Shown: positions 55,204 to 64,000, numbered from the stretch's first letter. The stretch: DNA of 64,000 bases from DASPRG01 sp963796125 (GCA_963796125.1 CAWCKM010000018.1:1-64000), one strand, 5' to 3'. A program made the numbers and translations. The notes: generated by a model from the sequence alone, not told the origin.

Positions 55204-56232
55204 ACCTTTTCCCCTATCCTTACAGCCCTGTATTTTTTTGATATGAAATCAGATACGAGACTTAAAACAAAGGTAATAACAAAGAGGATTGCACCTACAC
55301 CAAAGAGCGCATGATAATGGAGGCTTTGATAGGGTGCCTCAGCCATCTCTGCTGCGATGGCTGCCGGCATAGGCCTTGCAGGATCAAATATCCAATAGAG
55401 GTACTACTGCTGCACCTCCTGCAACCATAAGGACAATCATCGTTTCACCGATGATTGTCCCGATGCCGAGGATCACGGCAATACTCAATCCTGATACAGA
55501 TGCGGGAACAACCACGCGCCGGATTGTTTCCCATTTATTTGCCCCGAGAGAGTATGATGCCTCTCTGTATGTGCGGGGTACCGCTGTCAGGGCATCTTCG
55601 GCAATAGTTGAGATAACAGGAATCGCTCTCACTGTGAGCATTAAAGCTGCGGTAGTGATATTCAGCCCCGATGCAATAAACAGTTTGTTATAACAGAAAT
55701 CAGCAAGAGTGGTTGAAATAAACGGGATATTCGTACTTCTCAGCAATTCAGGAAGCCTCTCAGAAAGTATCGGCGAAAGCCAGTTTGAGAGAATCGGCGC
55801 TATGACTACCATGCCAAAGAAGCCCAGTACGACAGACGGAAAACTTGCAAGCATTTCTATGAGGGGTTTTAAAAATTCCTTCACTCTATGGTGAGCAATT
55901 TCTGCAATATAAATGGCTGTTGCAAGACCTAAGGGGATAGCTATTAGGGCAGTAAGAAGAGTTACGGCAAGAGTACCCATAATGAGGGGGAGCATCCCGA
56001 AGCTTGGTGGATCATAGGTAGGATACCATGCATTACCAAAGAGGACATTTACAACACCTGCTTTATAGAAAATATAAAATGCCTCTTTGAAGAGAAAAAA
56101 CCCAATGAGGAGAAGAATGATGACAGAGATAAAACCAACAGAACTGACGATGAATTCAACAGCCTTCTCTTTTTTCTGCCATTTCAAAGGCAATGTTACA
56201 CTCCATTTTTTATTGAGTCTATTTCTGAACAT
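55200..56232 (-). CDS. pstC: Phosphate ABC transporter permease PstC (one frameshift)
   Basis: The first 282 residues are in one frame: IVSSVGFISVIILLLIGFFL, GTLAVTLLTALIAIPLGLAT, MLASFPSVVLGFFGMVVIAP, TYREASYSLGANKWETIRRV (EAA loop) and GIGTIIGETMIVLMVAGGAA. A shift near 55383 leads to FDPARPMPAAIAAEMAEAPY and a final helix, ending EKV at 55200. Overlaps pstA by ATGA. Confidence 0.95.
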
Positions 56233-56350
56233 GAAAAAATCTCATTGAATGTAGCCGCAAACTTTGTTTTGGGTTAAATAATTTCTCAACGCAGGCTGAA
56301 AGCCTTCGGCTACAAAAACTTGCCTGTTTAAAGCGACCCTTATTTACTGC

Positions 56351-57164
56351 TTACTTTATGCTTACATACTTCACTTCATTCACAATCTTCTGTCCTTCTT
56401 TGGAGAGCATGAAGTCAATAAATTTAGCTATTGTCCCAGCAGGCTTCCCATTCGTGTACATGAAAAGGGGTCTCGCAATAGGCCATGAACCATCACGCAC
56501 ACTCTGACTAGTAGCTGTCTTTCCATTTACCTTTAGAGCCTTAATGGATTTATCAATGTATCCGATTCCGATATAGCCTATGGCATATTTATTCTGTGCA
56601 ACGGTCTGTACAGCCTGACCACTTGAAGCAACAAGGAGTGCATCAGGTCTTACTTTATCACCTTTTAGAACCTTTTCTTCCCAAACTTCATATGTACCGG
56701 AGCTTGTGTCTCTTGAGACAACAGATATCGGCCTGTCCGGTCCACCGAGTTCTTTCCATGTTTTGATCTTTCCATTATAAATATCCCTTAGTTGTTCCAG
56801 GGTAATATTCTCTATCTTCATCGAAGGATGTACAATAGGGACTATCCCATCGAGAGCAACTTTATGAGCAGTAAGGGTAACCCCTTTTTCTTTTCCGGCA
56901 GCTATTTCTTTATCTTTTGCCTCTCTTGAACTTGTTGCAATATTGGTAGTCCCATCAATAAGCGCCTTAATGCCAGTTCCTGAACCGCTTCCTGATACAA
57001 ACATCTTCACATCAGGATTCTTTTTCATGAATACCTCTGCTGCCTTCTGCGCAATAGGGAGAACAGTTGTTGACCCATCAATCCTCAAGATCTTCAGCGT
57101 AGCGAAACCCATAAGTGAGCACACAAAAGAAAACTGAAAAAATAACTGTCAAAAATTTTTTCAT
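56351..57164 (-). CDS. pstS: Phosphate-binding protein PstS (one frameshift)
   Basis: Start ATG 57164 after AGGGAGGAA, signal peptide MKKFLTVIFSVFFCVLTYGF; a shift near 57125 joins the mature part: LRIDGSTTVLPIAQKAAEVF, MFVSGSGSGTGIKALIDGTT (phosphate-binding loop), DGIVPIVHPSMKIENITLEQ, DTSSGTYEVWEEKVL and YIGIGYIDKSIKALKVNGKT. First gene of the pst operon and directly behind the PHO boxes. Confidence 0.95.
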
Positions 57165-57202
57165 TTCTTTCCTCCCTAGTAGATTTTAAGATACAATTCA
57201 AT

Positions 57203-57242
57203 TGTTACAATTATGTTACAATTCTGTTAAATTTCTGTTACA
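57203..57242 (-). promoter_or_regulatory. Four 11-bp PHO-box repeats upstream of pstS
   Basis: TGTTACA, TGTTACA, TGTTAAA and TGTTACA start at 57203, 57214, 57225 and 57236, exactly 11 bases apart, each followed by four A/T-rich bases. This is the architecture of two adjacent PhoB/PhoP 22-bp boxes, about 40 bases before the pstS start. It implies phosphate-starvation control. Confidence 0.82.
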
Positions 57243-57305
57243 TATCTCACCTCCCTACCAGCGACTTACTCATATAAACGTAAGAAATAATGTATAGAGG
57301 GTTCG

Positions 57306-57421
57306 TAAAATCCCCCTCAATCCCCCTTTTCCAAAGGGGGAGATTTCCTTGGATTCCCCTCTTTGGCAAAAAGGGGTTTGTTCCCTCCCTTTGGCAAAGG
57401 GAGGTTAGGAGGGATTTTGTA
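57306..57421. repeat. Triple C/G-rich dispersed repeat upstream of pstS
   Basis: Three units: CCCCCTTTTCCAAAGGGGG, CCCCTCTTTGGCAAAAAGGGG and CTCCCTTTGGCAAAGGGAG. The rest of 57243-57661 shows no gene. Confidence 0.75.
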
Positions 57422-57661
57422 AACACTGTATTCATACTTATGACCTTATTAGTAATTCAGAATGACATCTCACCCCTCTCTAAATATTCTCTCTATAAGT
57501 TGAAACATAAAGAGCTTTGGTTTTCCCTTAATGAGAACAAATAATATTACGGCTGACGCAATAAGACTTAGAAATATAATGAAAAGCATCTTGCGTTAGG
57601 ATAACAAGCTATTGTTACAACGATATTAAGGGAATATTAAATTTTAGCAGCAGTGAGGAGT

Positions 57662-57835
57662 TTACAGTGAGACTATTAATTCCTTTTGCACATCTGTGCT
57701 CTTTAAATAGAAGGGACACTTCTTATGCTCTTTGCGTTTACAATATTCTCGAACTTGAAAATCGCTGGGATAATAAGGATTCTCTCTTGCCTTACATGCA
57801 AAGGTTACCCATTTAATGAGGTGAGGACATTTCAT
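57662..57835 (-). CDS. Small Cys-rich protein, conserved-looking
   Basis: A 57-residue protein: MKCPHLIKWVTFACKAREN, YYPSDFQVREYCKRKEH and KKCPFYLKST. Four Cys in a C-x10-C...C-x7-C arrangement suggest metal binding or a small redox site. It starts 3 bases after the stop of the gene at 57839, so both are in one operon. I recall similar short proteins in related genomes but know no function. Confidence 0.65.
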   Translation of the reverse strand: MKCPHLIKWVTFACKARENPYYPSDFQVREYCKRKEHKKCPFYLKSTDVQKELIVSL

Positions 57836-57838
57836 ATT

Positions 57839-58110
57839 TCATCCGTTAACGATCTCTTTTAATTTTGTATTAGATGACATGCTCTCCAGAAACTCCAGGA
57901 TATCTATCTCGTTCGGATCATAAGTGATTAAGACTGTGCCTTTAAGTTGATCGAGATTGACATCTTTAATGCCGGATGGCAAAAGAAGAGAAGACCTTTT
58001 AAATCTTTTTAACAGACCCAACACGAAAGACCTTTTAAGGACGGCATCTGCACTTTTACACAGCCCTTACTGTAAAGAATGATTTTATACGGAATCTCAG
58101 CATTTTCCAT
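57839..58110 (-). CDS. HMA_2-like small protein (frameshifted)
   Basis: From ATG 58110 (GGAAGG upstream): MENAEIPYKIILYSKGCVKV and MPSLKGLS; a shift near 58020 joins LLKRFKRSSLLLPSGIKDVN and TVLITYDPNEIDILEFLESM. The GI.DV...TVLITYDP pattern resembles heavy-metal-associated-type ferredoxin folds without the CxxC. About 90 residues. Function unknown. Confidence 0.55.
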
Positions 58111-58226
58111 TGCCTTCCATGCTCCTGCTAATTACAGGTCCCCGCTGTAACTAAACCGTGTTCTTTCTTACCGCTTCATCAGCGCGATGTTAAATTTTCA
58201 ATGAAATCTGTTAGCCTCAGGAAGCG

Positions 58227-58289
58227 GTGAAAGAGATTGTGGATATTCTTAAAGCGCTGTCTCATGATACGGTTAATGGCCTGATTTAG
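58227..58289 (+). pseudogene. Relic of an ArsR-type regulator N-terminus
   Basis: A GTG after GGAAGC starts VKEIVDILKALSHDTVNGLI and then a stop. The KALSHDT motif is typical of ArsR/SmtB helix 2, but the rest of the domain is absent. Very short, so tentative. Confidence 0.35.
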
Positions 58290-58347
58290 TATTGCCTTCT
58301 TTATTAGTATAACCTTTAAAAAAAGGGAGAGGGATTAAGTTTTTTAA

Positions 58348-58551
58348 TTAATCTGTGGATAAACATTGACACCGAATTGTTTTCATTAACCTTTTCTCAA
58401 TATCTTTGAAAGGAACATTGGGACATTCGTCATAGTTTTCGGTGCCACAACAACGGGCATGCTTCTCATCATCAATCAACATCGACGAGAGTGAGGCCAT
58501 GCAGGTATTAATGCCATTGTACGGACATCCCTTTTCATGAAAATCTGCCAC
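58348..58551 (-). CDS. Small Cys-rich hypothetical protein
   Basis: A 67-residue protein: MADFHEKGCPYNGINTCMAS, LSSMLIDDEKHARCCGTENY and DECPNVPFKDIEKRL, ending IRCQCLSTD. Seven Cys, most of them in pairs, suggest a metal or iron-sulphur site. Similar CPYN...CxASLSxMxID...TENYDxCP proteins occur in anaerobes, to my memory, without a known role. Confidence 0.6.
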   Translation of the reverse strand: MADFHEKGCPYNGINTCMASLSSMLIDDEKHARCCGTENYDECPNVPFKDIEKRLMKTIRCQCLSTD

Positions 58552-58559
58552 TTATAGGA

Positions 58560-58790
58560 GAGGGTCGACAACTTCATTGCGCATTTCGAGGCTACATGTG
58601 GGTTCGCCTTTGCTACGAGCCCGCAGGTTCGCTCAGTTCCCTTTGGAACCTTTGTCAGGGAACTTAATGCTTCAGGTTACCCTTTGCACCTCCCTCAAGC
58701 TACGTGGGTGAACTACCAAATTCCCACAGTCGGACTTCAACCGACAAGTCATATGTTTTACACGGCATGCCCTACAACTGAGTATAAGTA
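58560..58790 (-). ncRNA. Structured RNA candidate (possible group II intron 5' remnant)
   Basis: On the minus strand this stretch is rich in nested hairpins: GTCGGTTGAAGTCCGAC, GTGGGAATTTGGTAGTTCAC with CCCAC, AGTTCCCTGACAAAGG with CCAAAGGGAACT, and GAGCGAACCTGCGGGCTCG. The GAGCGAACC element and the stem pattern recall domain I of bacterial group II introns, but no intron-encoded protein or 3' end is seen nearby. No coding frame explains the region. Confidence 0.35.
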
Positions 58791-58844
58791 AGAACAGAGG
58801 AAAGCTGAAGGTTAACATTCGAACTACGCATCACATCCCATATA

Positions 58845-58876
58845 AAAAAGGTAGAGCCGTATGACTCTACCTTTTT
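58845..58876. terminator. Terminator hairpin downstream of the multiheme cytochrome
   Basis: AAAAAGGTAGAG and CTCTACCTTTTT form a 12-bp perfect stem with an 8-base loop and T-runs on both strands. It ends the minus-strand cytochrome transcription unit. Confidence 0.88.
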
Positions 58877-58896
58877 GTCTTTGATTCAATCTAAAC

Positions 58897-60468
58897 TTAT
58901 GGACAAGTAAACGGCTTAATAACCTTGATTCTCTTCTTGTTGCTGTCTACACTATCCACGGTAACCCATACCTTTATATACCTATAGTCTTGGCCTTGAA
59001 ACCATCCGCATTGGTAATTTGGAAGTCTAATCCTGATTTTGATATTGCTCCAGAGTTTTATCCCTGGGCTACTTGAATCGAAGGTCTTTGGGCCTATACG
59101 AACTATGCTATCGCCCTGAGTCTCGCCAAAGTTCTGTCCTATGATCCTGACAATAAGTCCAGGTTTTTTCACGCCCAGAATCTTGTCGATAAAGGAAGTT
59201 TGGGCTACCCGAACTGTGATCGCAGAGGTGTCAGTATCTATTGCCCCTTGGTTATCAGTAACGGTTAAATTAATCTGGTATATCCCCATAGTTGTATATG
59301 TGTGAGAGACCGTTATACCGTTCACCTTTGGCGTACTATCACCAAAGTCCCATTCGTAGCCAACGATTGTTCCATCATGATCGTAGGACGAAGAACCTGA
59401 GAATTGTGTCGCAGATCCAGTAGAAACTACTTTGTCAGCACCACAGTTAGCAATCGGTGGTCGGTTACCAGAAATGAGGTGACAGTCATCACAGGAAATG
59501 TTCTGCCCTGTCATTCCGCTATAGATAGCAGTCAGAATCTTGGTATCCGTATTTGTATGACAAGGGAGGCAGCCGATACCATGGGGTCCGTGGCCCTGAT
59601 GTTCAGACACAGCATTGGCTACATGACAGGCACCGCAGGCAGTAGAGGTGAGACTGGTCTGATCATGCATGTGGGCATGGTTACTAAACTGTATATGGCA
59701 ATCTGCACAGTAGACCTTGCTCCCTGCTGTGCCCTTACTGATAGCGGCTTGTATAGCAGGATCAGTGCTATTGTGACAGGCGTTGCACTCGAAATTCTTT
59801 TTGGCATGTTCATTAACAACGTTGGCCTGCAAGCCAAGGTTCAATCAGATGGCAGACGGAACAGTCTGTTAAAGGTAGATAAGTATTCTTGTGCACCTGA
59901 TGGTCTATCAGTCCATGACAGTCGGTGCAGTTAACTGGGATTCCACTCTTTCCCCTGGCAATTGCATTCTGCACATTGGTATTTGTGCTATTGTGGCAGA
60001 TGGTGCAGCTTAAGTTGTATTTGCTGTGCTCGCTGGGAGCATCGGCAATATGACACTGAGAGCAACCGCTTGAGGGAAGCAATGTCTGATCGTGAGCGAT
60101 GGAGTGATTTCCTGCCTGTACGTGGCAATCGCTACAGCTAAAGGGTTCCTTTATGACGGTCTGATAGTTGGCGCAAACAGTTGTGAAATCAAGGTCCGAC
60201 GGATAATTCAATGGTGTGCAAAGCTTCAGAGAATAATCAGTATTGTGGCACACCCAGCAGTTGCCTTGATGATTCTCAACTAATAATGGGAGATGACACT
60301 GAGTACAGTCTGTCGATGGCTGATCGTATCCCAAATTGCCATGGGGATCTTGGGCTGAACCAGATATCGGAAAAAGACCTAGATCAGTATCAGAGCCGCA
60401 GCAATCAGAAACCACGACTTTGCCCCAGTAGTCTTTGAGACTTTATGAAGTTCATATACGATGTTCAT
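58897..60468 (-). CDS. Twelve-haem cytochrome c with PKD and TIG-like domains (frameshifted)
   Basis: ATG 60468 starts NIVYELHKVSKTTGAKSWFL with one N-terminal hydrophobic segment; shifts near 60385 and 59830 are needed. CxxCH sites in order: CTQCH, CWVCH, CSDCH, CSQCH, CTICH, CTDCH, CSVCH, CNACH, CADCH, CGACH, CLPCH and CDDCH, so twelve haems. Then a PKD domain (IVGYEWDFGDSTPKVNGITV, VSHTYTTMGIYQINLTVTDN) and a C-terminal IPT/TIG-like domain (PGLIVRIIGQNFGETQGDSI). Such adhesion-type domains suggest a membrane-anchored or cell-surface electron carrier. It forms an operon with the cytochrome gene upstream. Confidence 0.85.
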
Positions 60469-60486
60469 TCTTTTCCCATCTTTTTA

Positions 60487-61261
60487 TTACGGTGGCCACT
60501 TCTTATATGGTTCCGGGCCATGGATATTGTGACAATCGGTACACGAGGCAGCCTGACTGTGATGAGTGTCATCATATTGTTCCCATTGATGACAGTCGTC
60601 GCAGTTAGCCAAGGTGCCTCCTGCACCTTCATTAATCGCAGACTGAACCACAGGATCAGCGCTTGCGTGACGAACCTTCGCAACTTAACCCCTTATTCAG
60701 ATGCTCGGTGGCAATATTGTCAGCATGGAGAGGTATGGCGCATTCCGGTAAAGTCAGACCCGACTGTCCATCTCTCTCATGAGCTTCGGTATGATCAATC
60801 ATGTGACAGGCAGAGCAGTAAATAGGGTTACCGGCCCTGCCATAGGAAATAGCGCTTTGAATCTGCGGGTCAGAACTACCATGACAGACGTAGCAATTCA
60901 GGCCGCGATTGCCATGCTCAGTGGCAACATTCGCCAAGTGGCAATCAGCGCAACCCTCTGCGGGAAGAAAGGTCTGGTCATGTGCAAGGGAATGATCGAG
61001 CTGAGCATGGTAATCGAATACAGCGTACCGGTTGCCCCAGTTTGCCTTTGGCTATGGTCTCCTTTACATTCACCAGTTGGCTATCGTGGCAGGCGGTGCA
61101 GACAGGATACAGAAGCCGCCATGTTGCTGGATTCTGTTTTGTGAATGGCAAGGAGTACATTCTGGATTTAAAATGCTCTGATGTCCTGCTAAAGATACTT
61201 TTGGGAATAATATAAATAGAAAAAATAGTACTAACGGAAGATAACCCATACCCCTTTGCAT
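60487..61261 (-). CDS. Multiheme cytochrome c, upstream partner (frameshifted)
   Basis: ATG 61261: QRGMGYLPLVLFFLFILFPK is a signal peptide. The readable frames give CTPCH, CTACH, CADCH, CYVCH, CSACH, a degraded site near CEVRH, CDDCH and CTDCH, so about eight or nine haems, with repeats such as LANVATEHGNRGLNCYVCHG. At least four single-base shifts are needed (near 61135, 61040, 60730 and 60680). It ends GPEPYKKWPP at 60487, 18 bases before the next cytochrome gene. Likely periplasmic. Confidence 0.82.
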
Positions 61262-61513
61262 TAGAGCCCCCTGATCAAAGAATTGCATAGATTAGTAAAA
61301 ATGTCAATCTAAAAGTTTAATTAAAATATATTTGTATTTTTATACTTTAAAATCTTTAAAAAATAAAATTAATGGGAATAAACCGCCGACATTATCAGTG
61401 GTGGAAAATTATTTTTTACTGGTTATTGTTTGAAAGCTTCATGATTTCTGCAATCTCTTGAGATGTGGAGTACAGGAAGTTATCGAGGAGGTTCAAAAAA
61501 CTTTAGAAGATAC

Positions 61514-61670
61514 ACATTTCTATGTGTTAATGACAAAAAATCTCTCAGACTTACGAGGTAAAACATGGCCTCAAACGTGGTAAGATTGCTAAAGAGTCCC
61601 GAAGCCTTCGGGATTTCGCCAAGGGAGGTTGGGAATGGTAAACAAAAAGGAATCCGTGATTGGTAAAAAA
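61514..61670. repeat. Diverged 150-base repeat, copy 1
   Basis: Shares TATGTGTTAATGACA, ACTTACG, GGTAAGATTG, AAAGAGTCC and GGTTGGGA...GTAAACAAAA with 63357-63510 in the same order and spacing. Lies just downstream of the cation transporter gene. No coding frame. Confidence 0.6.
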
Positions 61671-61692
61671 TGGGAACAACCATTTTTTATTT

Positions 61693-62694
61693 TTATAACT
61701 TCTCATTTTTTGGAAGATTGGCATCCTCATCTGATGATTGTTGTTGATGCTTTGCTGGAGATTCAATCGGCGGAATTTCCGTACGGTCTAAACTCGTATC
61801 ATCCCATGAAGCAGGGTCATTTAGTGACTCTAAATGCGTAAACACTGTAACGCTCGGCAACGCACGACAAATGTCAGCTTCTATACTTTCCAATAGCCGA
61901 TGACCGCGTTGGACTGTCCATATACCGGGAACCAGAACATGAACTGACACAAACTGTCGCGCTCCTGATTGGCGAGTACGAAGCGCGTGGTACTGTACTC
62001 CATTCTGGACATACGGTTCTAATACTCTTCGTAATGTGTTTTGCTCCTCAACCGGTAGAGCCGTGTCCATCAGCCCCAACGCGGACTTGCGCACGATACG
62101 TACCCCCGACCAGACGATATTACCGGCGACAAGAAATGCTACAATAGGGTCCAGTCGTTCCCAGCCGGTGAGTGCTACCGCTCCGACCCCGACTATCACG
62201 CCTGCCGATGTCCACACATCTGTCATCAGGTGCTGTGCGTTGGCTTCAAGAGTAACTGAGTGGTGGTGCTTACTTGCCCTTAGCAAGACAATCGCGACAA
62301 ACAAGTTTACGAGTGAGGCCGCAATCGAAACCCCCAATCCCAGCCCAATCTGCTCAAGTGGTTTTGGGGTAATAAGCCTTGGAATAGCCGCTACGCCGAT
62401 ACTTCCGGCGGCAATCAGAATCAACGTCCCTTCGACGCCACTTGAAAAGTATTCGGCCTTACTATGTCCGTAGGCATGGTCCTCATCGGCTGGTCGAGCG
62501 GCTATCGTCAACATCGCCAACGCCATAAGTGCGCCAACAAGGTTGACGAAAGACTCCAGCGCATCTGAAAGTAGACCAACCGAACCTGTCAGTAAATACG
62601 CAATGGCCTTTAGTGCAATGGTGATAATGGCCGCGGCAATCGAAAGCCAAGCAAAGCGTGTAAGAGATGAACGGTTTGTAGTATTAGATGTCAT
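61693..62694 (-). CDS. Cation diffusion facilitator (CDF) metal efflux protein
   Basis: A 333-residue exporter with six hydrophobic helices. Metal site motifs: GLLSDALESFVNLVGALMAL (TM2), DHAYGHSKAEYFSSGVEGTL, HLMTDVWTSAGVIVGVGAVA (TM5), and a C-terminal cytoplasmic domain with VSVHVLVPGIWTVQRGHRLL and FTHLESLNDP. Zn, Co, Cd or Fe(II) may be the substrate. Base composition is visibly richer in GC than neighbouring genes, and it is flanked by the 150-base repeats, which hints at transfer. Confidence 0.92.
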   Translation of the reverse strand: MTSNTTNRSSLTRFAWLSIAAAIITIALKAIAYLLTGSVGLLSDALESFVNLVGALMALAMLTIAARPADEDHAYGHSKAEYFSSGVEGTLILIAAGSIGVAAIPRLITPKPLEQIGLGLGVSIAASLVNLFVAIVLLRASKHHHSVTLEANAQHLMTDVWTSAGVIVGVGAVALTGWERLDPIVAFLVAGNIVWSGVRIVRKSALGLMDTALPVEEQNTLRRVLEPYVQNGVQYHALRTRQSGARQFVSVHVLVPGIWTVQRGHRLLESIEADICRALPSVTVFTHLESLNDPASWDDTSLDRTEIPPIESPAKHQQQSSDEDANLPKNEKL

Positions 62695-62899
62695 ATCGTA
62701 ACAATTTCCGTTATAACCATCACTAAGCTGATCAATTCAGGAGATATCAACTTCAGGGGGAATCTTGCACCTGTGGGACAAATACCTCTCTGCGACGTAC
62801 AACCTCAAATAGAGACAGCATTATTGTCTGAAGTTCCACTATCAGGAATAGAACTTCATCAGGAATTGTGGTCTTCTCGGATTTGAATCCTGATTCCTG

Positions 62900-63013
62900 T
62901 TACGGGTTTTTTGGTTGTTGCTTATCCTGCTTCTTTTTTGTATCTTGTTCCTGTTTTTTTATCTTCTGTTTCTGTGTCTTATTCTTGTCCTTCTTGCCAC
63001 CTTTGTCTCCCAT
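62900..63013 (-). CDS. Very small Lys/Gln-rich protein
   Basis: A 37-residue protein from ATG 63013, after GGGAGGATACACACA: MGDKGGKKDKNKTQKQKIKK, then QEQDTKKKQDKQQPKNP. It is nearly all Lys, Gln, Asp and Asn, and likely disordered. Short Lys-rich proteins starting MGDK occur in other bacteria. The good ribosome binding site supports expression; function unknown. Confidence 0.6.
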   Translation of the reverse strand: MGDKGGKKDKNKTQKQKIKKQEQDTKKKQDKQQPKNP

Positions 63014-63356
63014 TGTGTGTATCCTCCCTTTTTATCAGTCAACTTCTCGCCGTGAGGAGCGCTACCGCCTCGCCAGTTCTGGCTTTGCGTATCTTGATTG
63101 CACCGGAGGCCAACCAGTAATTATATAGTTTATATCTCCAGAAATCTTATCATACTTGCTTGTTTTTTTCAGAAAATCTATGGTTTTAACTGTATATCAT
63201 GAGTTTTAGGATGTTAGTCAGAAACTGGATAATCACACTTATAAATTCGTAAACGGTTCGCGATTACCAAAATAAATGCGCAGCCTTGAAAGCAGCCGCA
63301 AAGGGGCAGACTTCAGGACGTACCAAACGTAGATCTGGAAACCGTCCGGCATGCGC

Positions 63357-63510
63357 AGTGCTATGTGTTAATGACAGAAAGCCCTTCATACTTACGGTGT
63401 GAAACATAGCCTCAGATAGGGTAAGATTGTAAAGAGTCCAGAAAAGCCTTGGGGATTTGGCAAAGGGTCTGTAACTCTTAATAGGTTGGGAGGAGTAAAC
63501 AAAAGAGGAA
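63357..63510. repeat. Diverged 150-base repeat, copy 2
   Basis: Second copy of the element at 61514-61670, upstream of the methyltransferase gene. The 63014-63546 gap contains no other supported feature. Confidence 0.6.
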
Positions 63511-63546
63511 ATGTATGAAAAATTTCCCCCCTGAAGGAACTGTGAG

Positions 63547-64000
63547 TTGAGTAATAGAGTATGTCCCTGGTGGTTAGGCTTCTTACTGGCAAGTCCTTTG
63601 AGGCGGTTTTTATACTCTCCTGAAGACATTTTAAAACCACATGTAAGGGAAGGAATGAATGTCCTGGATGTTGGATGTGGAATGGGTTTTTTTTCTTTAC
63701 CAATTGCGAGGCTGGTTGGTGAAACAGGCAGAGTTGTATGTGTTGATTTACAAGCAAGAATGATTAAAGGCCTTCTCAGGCGATCTAAAAAAGCCGGGCT
63801 GTTAGACAGAATCGATGCGCGCATATGTCAGAAGAATTCTCTCATGTTACATGATATTGCAGGAAAGATCGATTTCGCTCTGGCCTTTGCGGTTGTCCAT
63901 GAGGCGCCTGATAAAGAACGGTTGTTGTCGGAAATACGGCACACAATGAAAGAGGTAGGTAAGCTCTTGATTGTCGAACCAAAAATGCATGTGTCAAAGG
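63547..64000 (+). CDS. SAM-dependent class I methyltransferase (cut by window edge)
   Basis: TTG at 63547, 9 bases after GAAGGAAC, opens a frame with no stop up to the end of the window: SNRVCPWWLGFLLASPLRRF, YSPEDILKPHVREGMNVLDV, GCGMGFFSLPIARLVGETGR, VVCVDLQARMIKGLLRRSKK, IDFALAFAVVHEAPDKERLL and EVGKLLIVEPK. VLDVGCGMG is motif I of class I methyltransferases and VDLQ the acidic loop. The N-terminal CPWWLG...SPLRR signature occurs in a methyltransferase family of unknown substrate. About 150 residues are visible. Confidence 0.85.
   Translation, partial: MSNRVCPWWLGFLLASPLRRFLYSPEDILKPHVREGMNVLDVGCGMGFFSLPIARLVGETGRVVCVDLQARMIKGLLRRSKKAGLLDRIDARICQKNSLMLHDIAGKIDFALAFAVVHEAPDKERLLSEIRHTMKEVGKLLIVEPKMHVSK

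Noticed and set aside
57290..57544. 84-codon frame upstream of pstS
   Set aside because: It is composed mostly of the C/G-rich dispersed repeat and has no coding signature.
58560..58790. Possible rRNA fragment
   Set aside because: No conserved 16S or 23S core sequence is recognisable; only hairpins are seen.
63264..63824. 186-codon minus-strand frame near the right edge
   Set aside because: It overlaps the well-supported methyltransferase gene on the plus strand and shows no known motif.

Overview
The window looks like a chromosomal segment of an anaerobic or microaerophilic Gram-negative bacterium. The best guess is Nitrospirota (Thermodesulfovibrionia-like), with Desulfobacterota as the alternative. 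The guess rests on moderate GC, a PerR/rubredoxin/rubrerythrin oxygen-defence operon, several periplasmic multiheme c-type cytochromes, the guaB-guaA-ispA-dxs-tlyA order, an RtcB/archease pair and an orphan AtpZ/AtpI pair. No rRNA, tRNA or CRISPR array was seen. The taxonomic call is inference.

Layout. 1-9.4 kb: PAS-domain sensor (cut by the edge), a CAP-domain protein and its duplicated fragment, a large M1-M28-PDZ peptidase, the PerR operon, an Asp-box repeat protein and a TolB-like propeller lipoprotein. 9.5-18.3 kb (minus strand): nadC, a beta-solenoid membrane protein, valS, a response regulator with helical repeats, a VanZ-like protein, rsmI, a membrane-anchored small protein and nadE. 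18.5-36.4 kb (mostly plus): ECF sigma/anti-sigma, DUF4139 protein, argS, ilvE, a c7-type cytochrome, guaB, guaA, ispA, dxs, tlyA, a repeat protein, ornithine decarboxylase and two tandem aminopropyltransferases. 36.7-46.4 kb is an accessory island: an IS66-type element that interrupts a MNT nucleotidyltransferase, an integron-like cassette array without integrase (four attC-like sites and minus-strand cassettes encoding TIR-like and deoxyribosyltransferase-like proteins), an IS30-type element that truncates an Ntn-hydrolase-like gene, and a putative toxin/antitoxin pair. 46.4-57.3 kb: rtcB, archease, SurA/PrsA-like foldase, hemL, atpZ/atpI, and pstSCAB-phoU-phoU behind four 11-bp PHO-box repeats. 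57.6-64 kb: small Cys-rich proteins, a structured-RNA candidate, two multiheme cytochromes (one fused to PKD and TIG-like domains), a cation diffusion facilitator and the start of a SAM methyltransferase.

Two features pervade the window. First, a great many conserved genes, including essential ones (guaA, dxs, ilvE, argS, pstB, phoU), are broken by single-base indels, often in homopolymers, while homology continues in the next frame. This looks more like uncorrected sequencing error than decay, so broken genes are reported here as full spans with the probable shift noted. Second, several families of dispersed palindromic repeats fill the intergenic gaps, and some copies sit inside genes (ispA, archease, anti-sigma factor).

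Functionally the segment combines core metabolism (NAD, GMP, isoprenoid, polyamine, tetrapyrrole), phosphate uptake, peroxide defence and extracytoplasmic electron transfer, with one mobile defence-like island in the middle.
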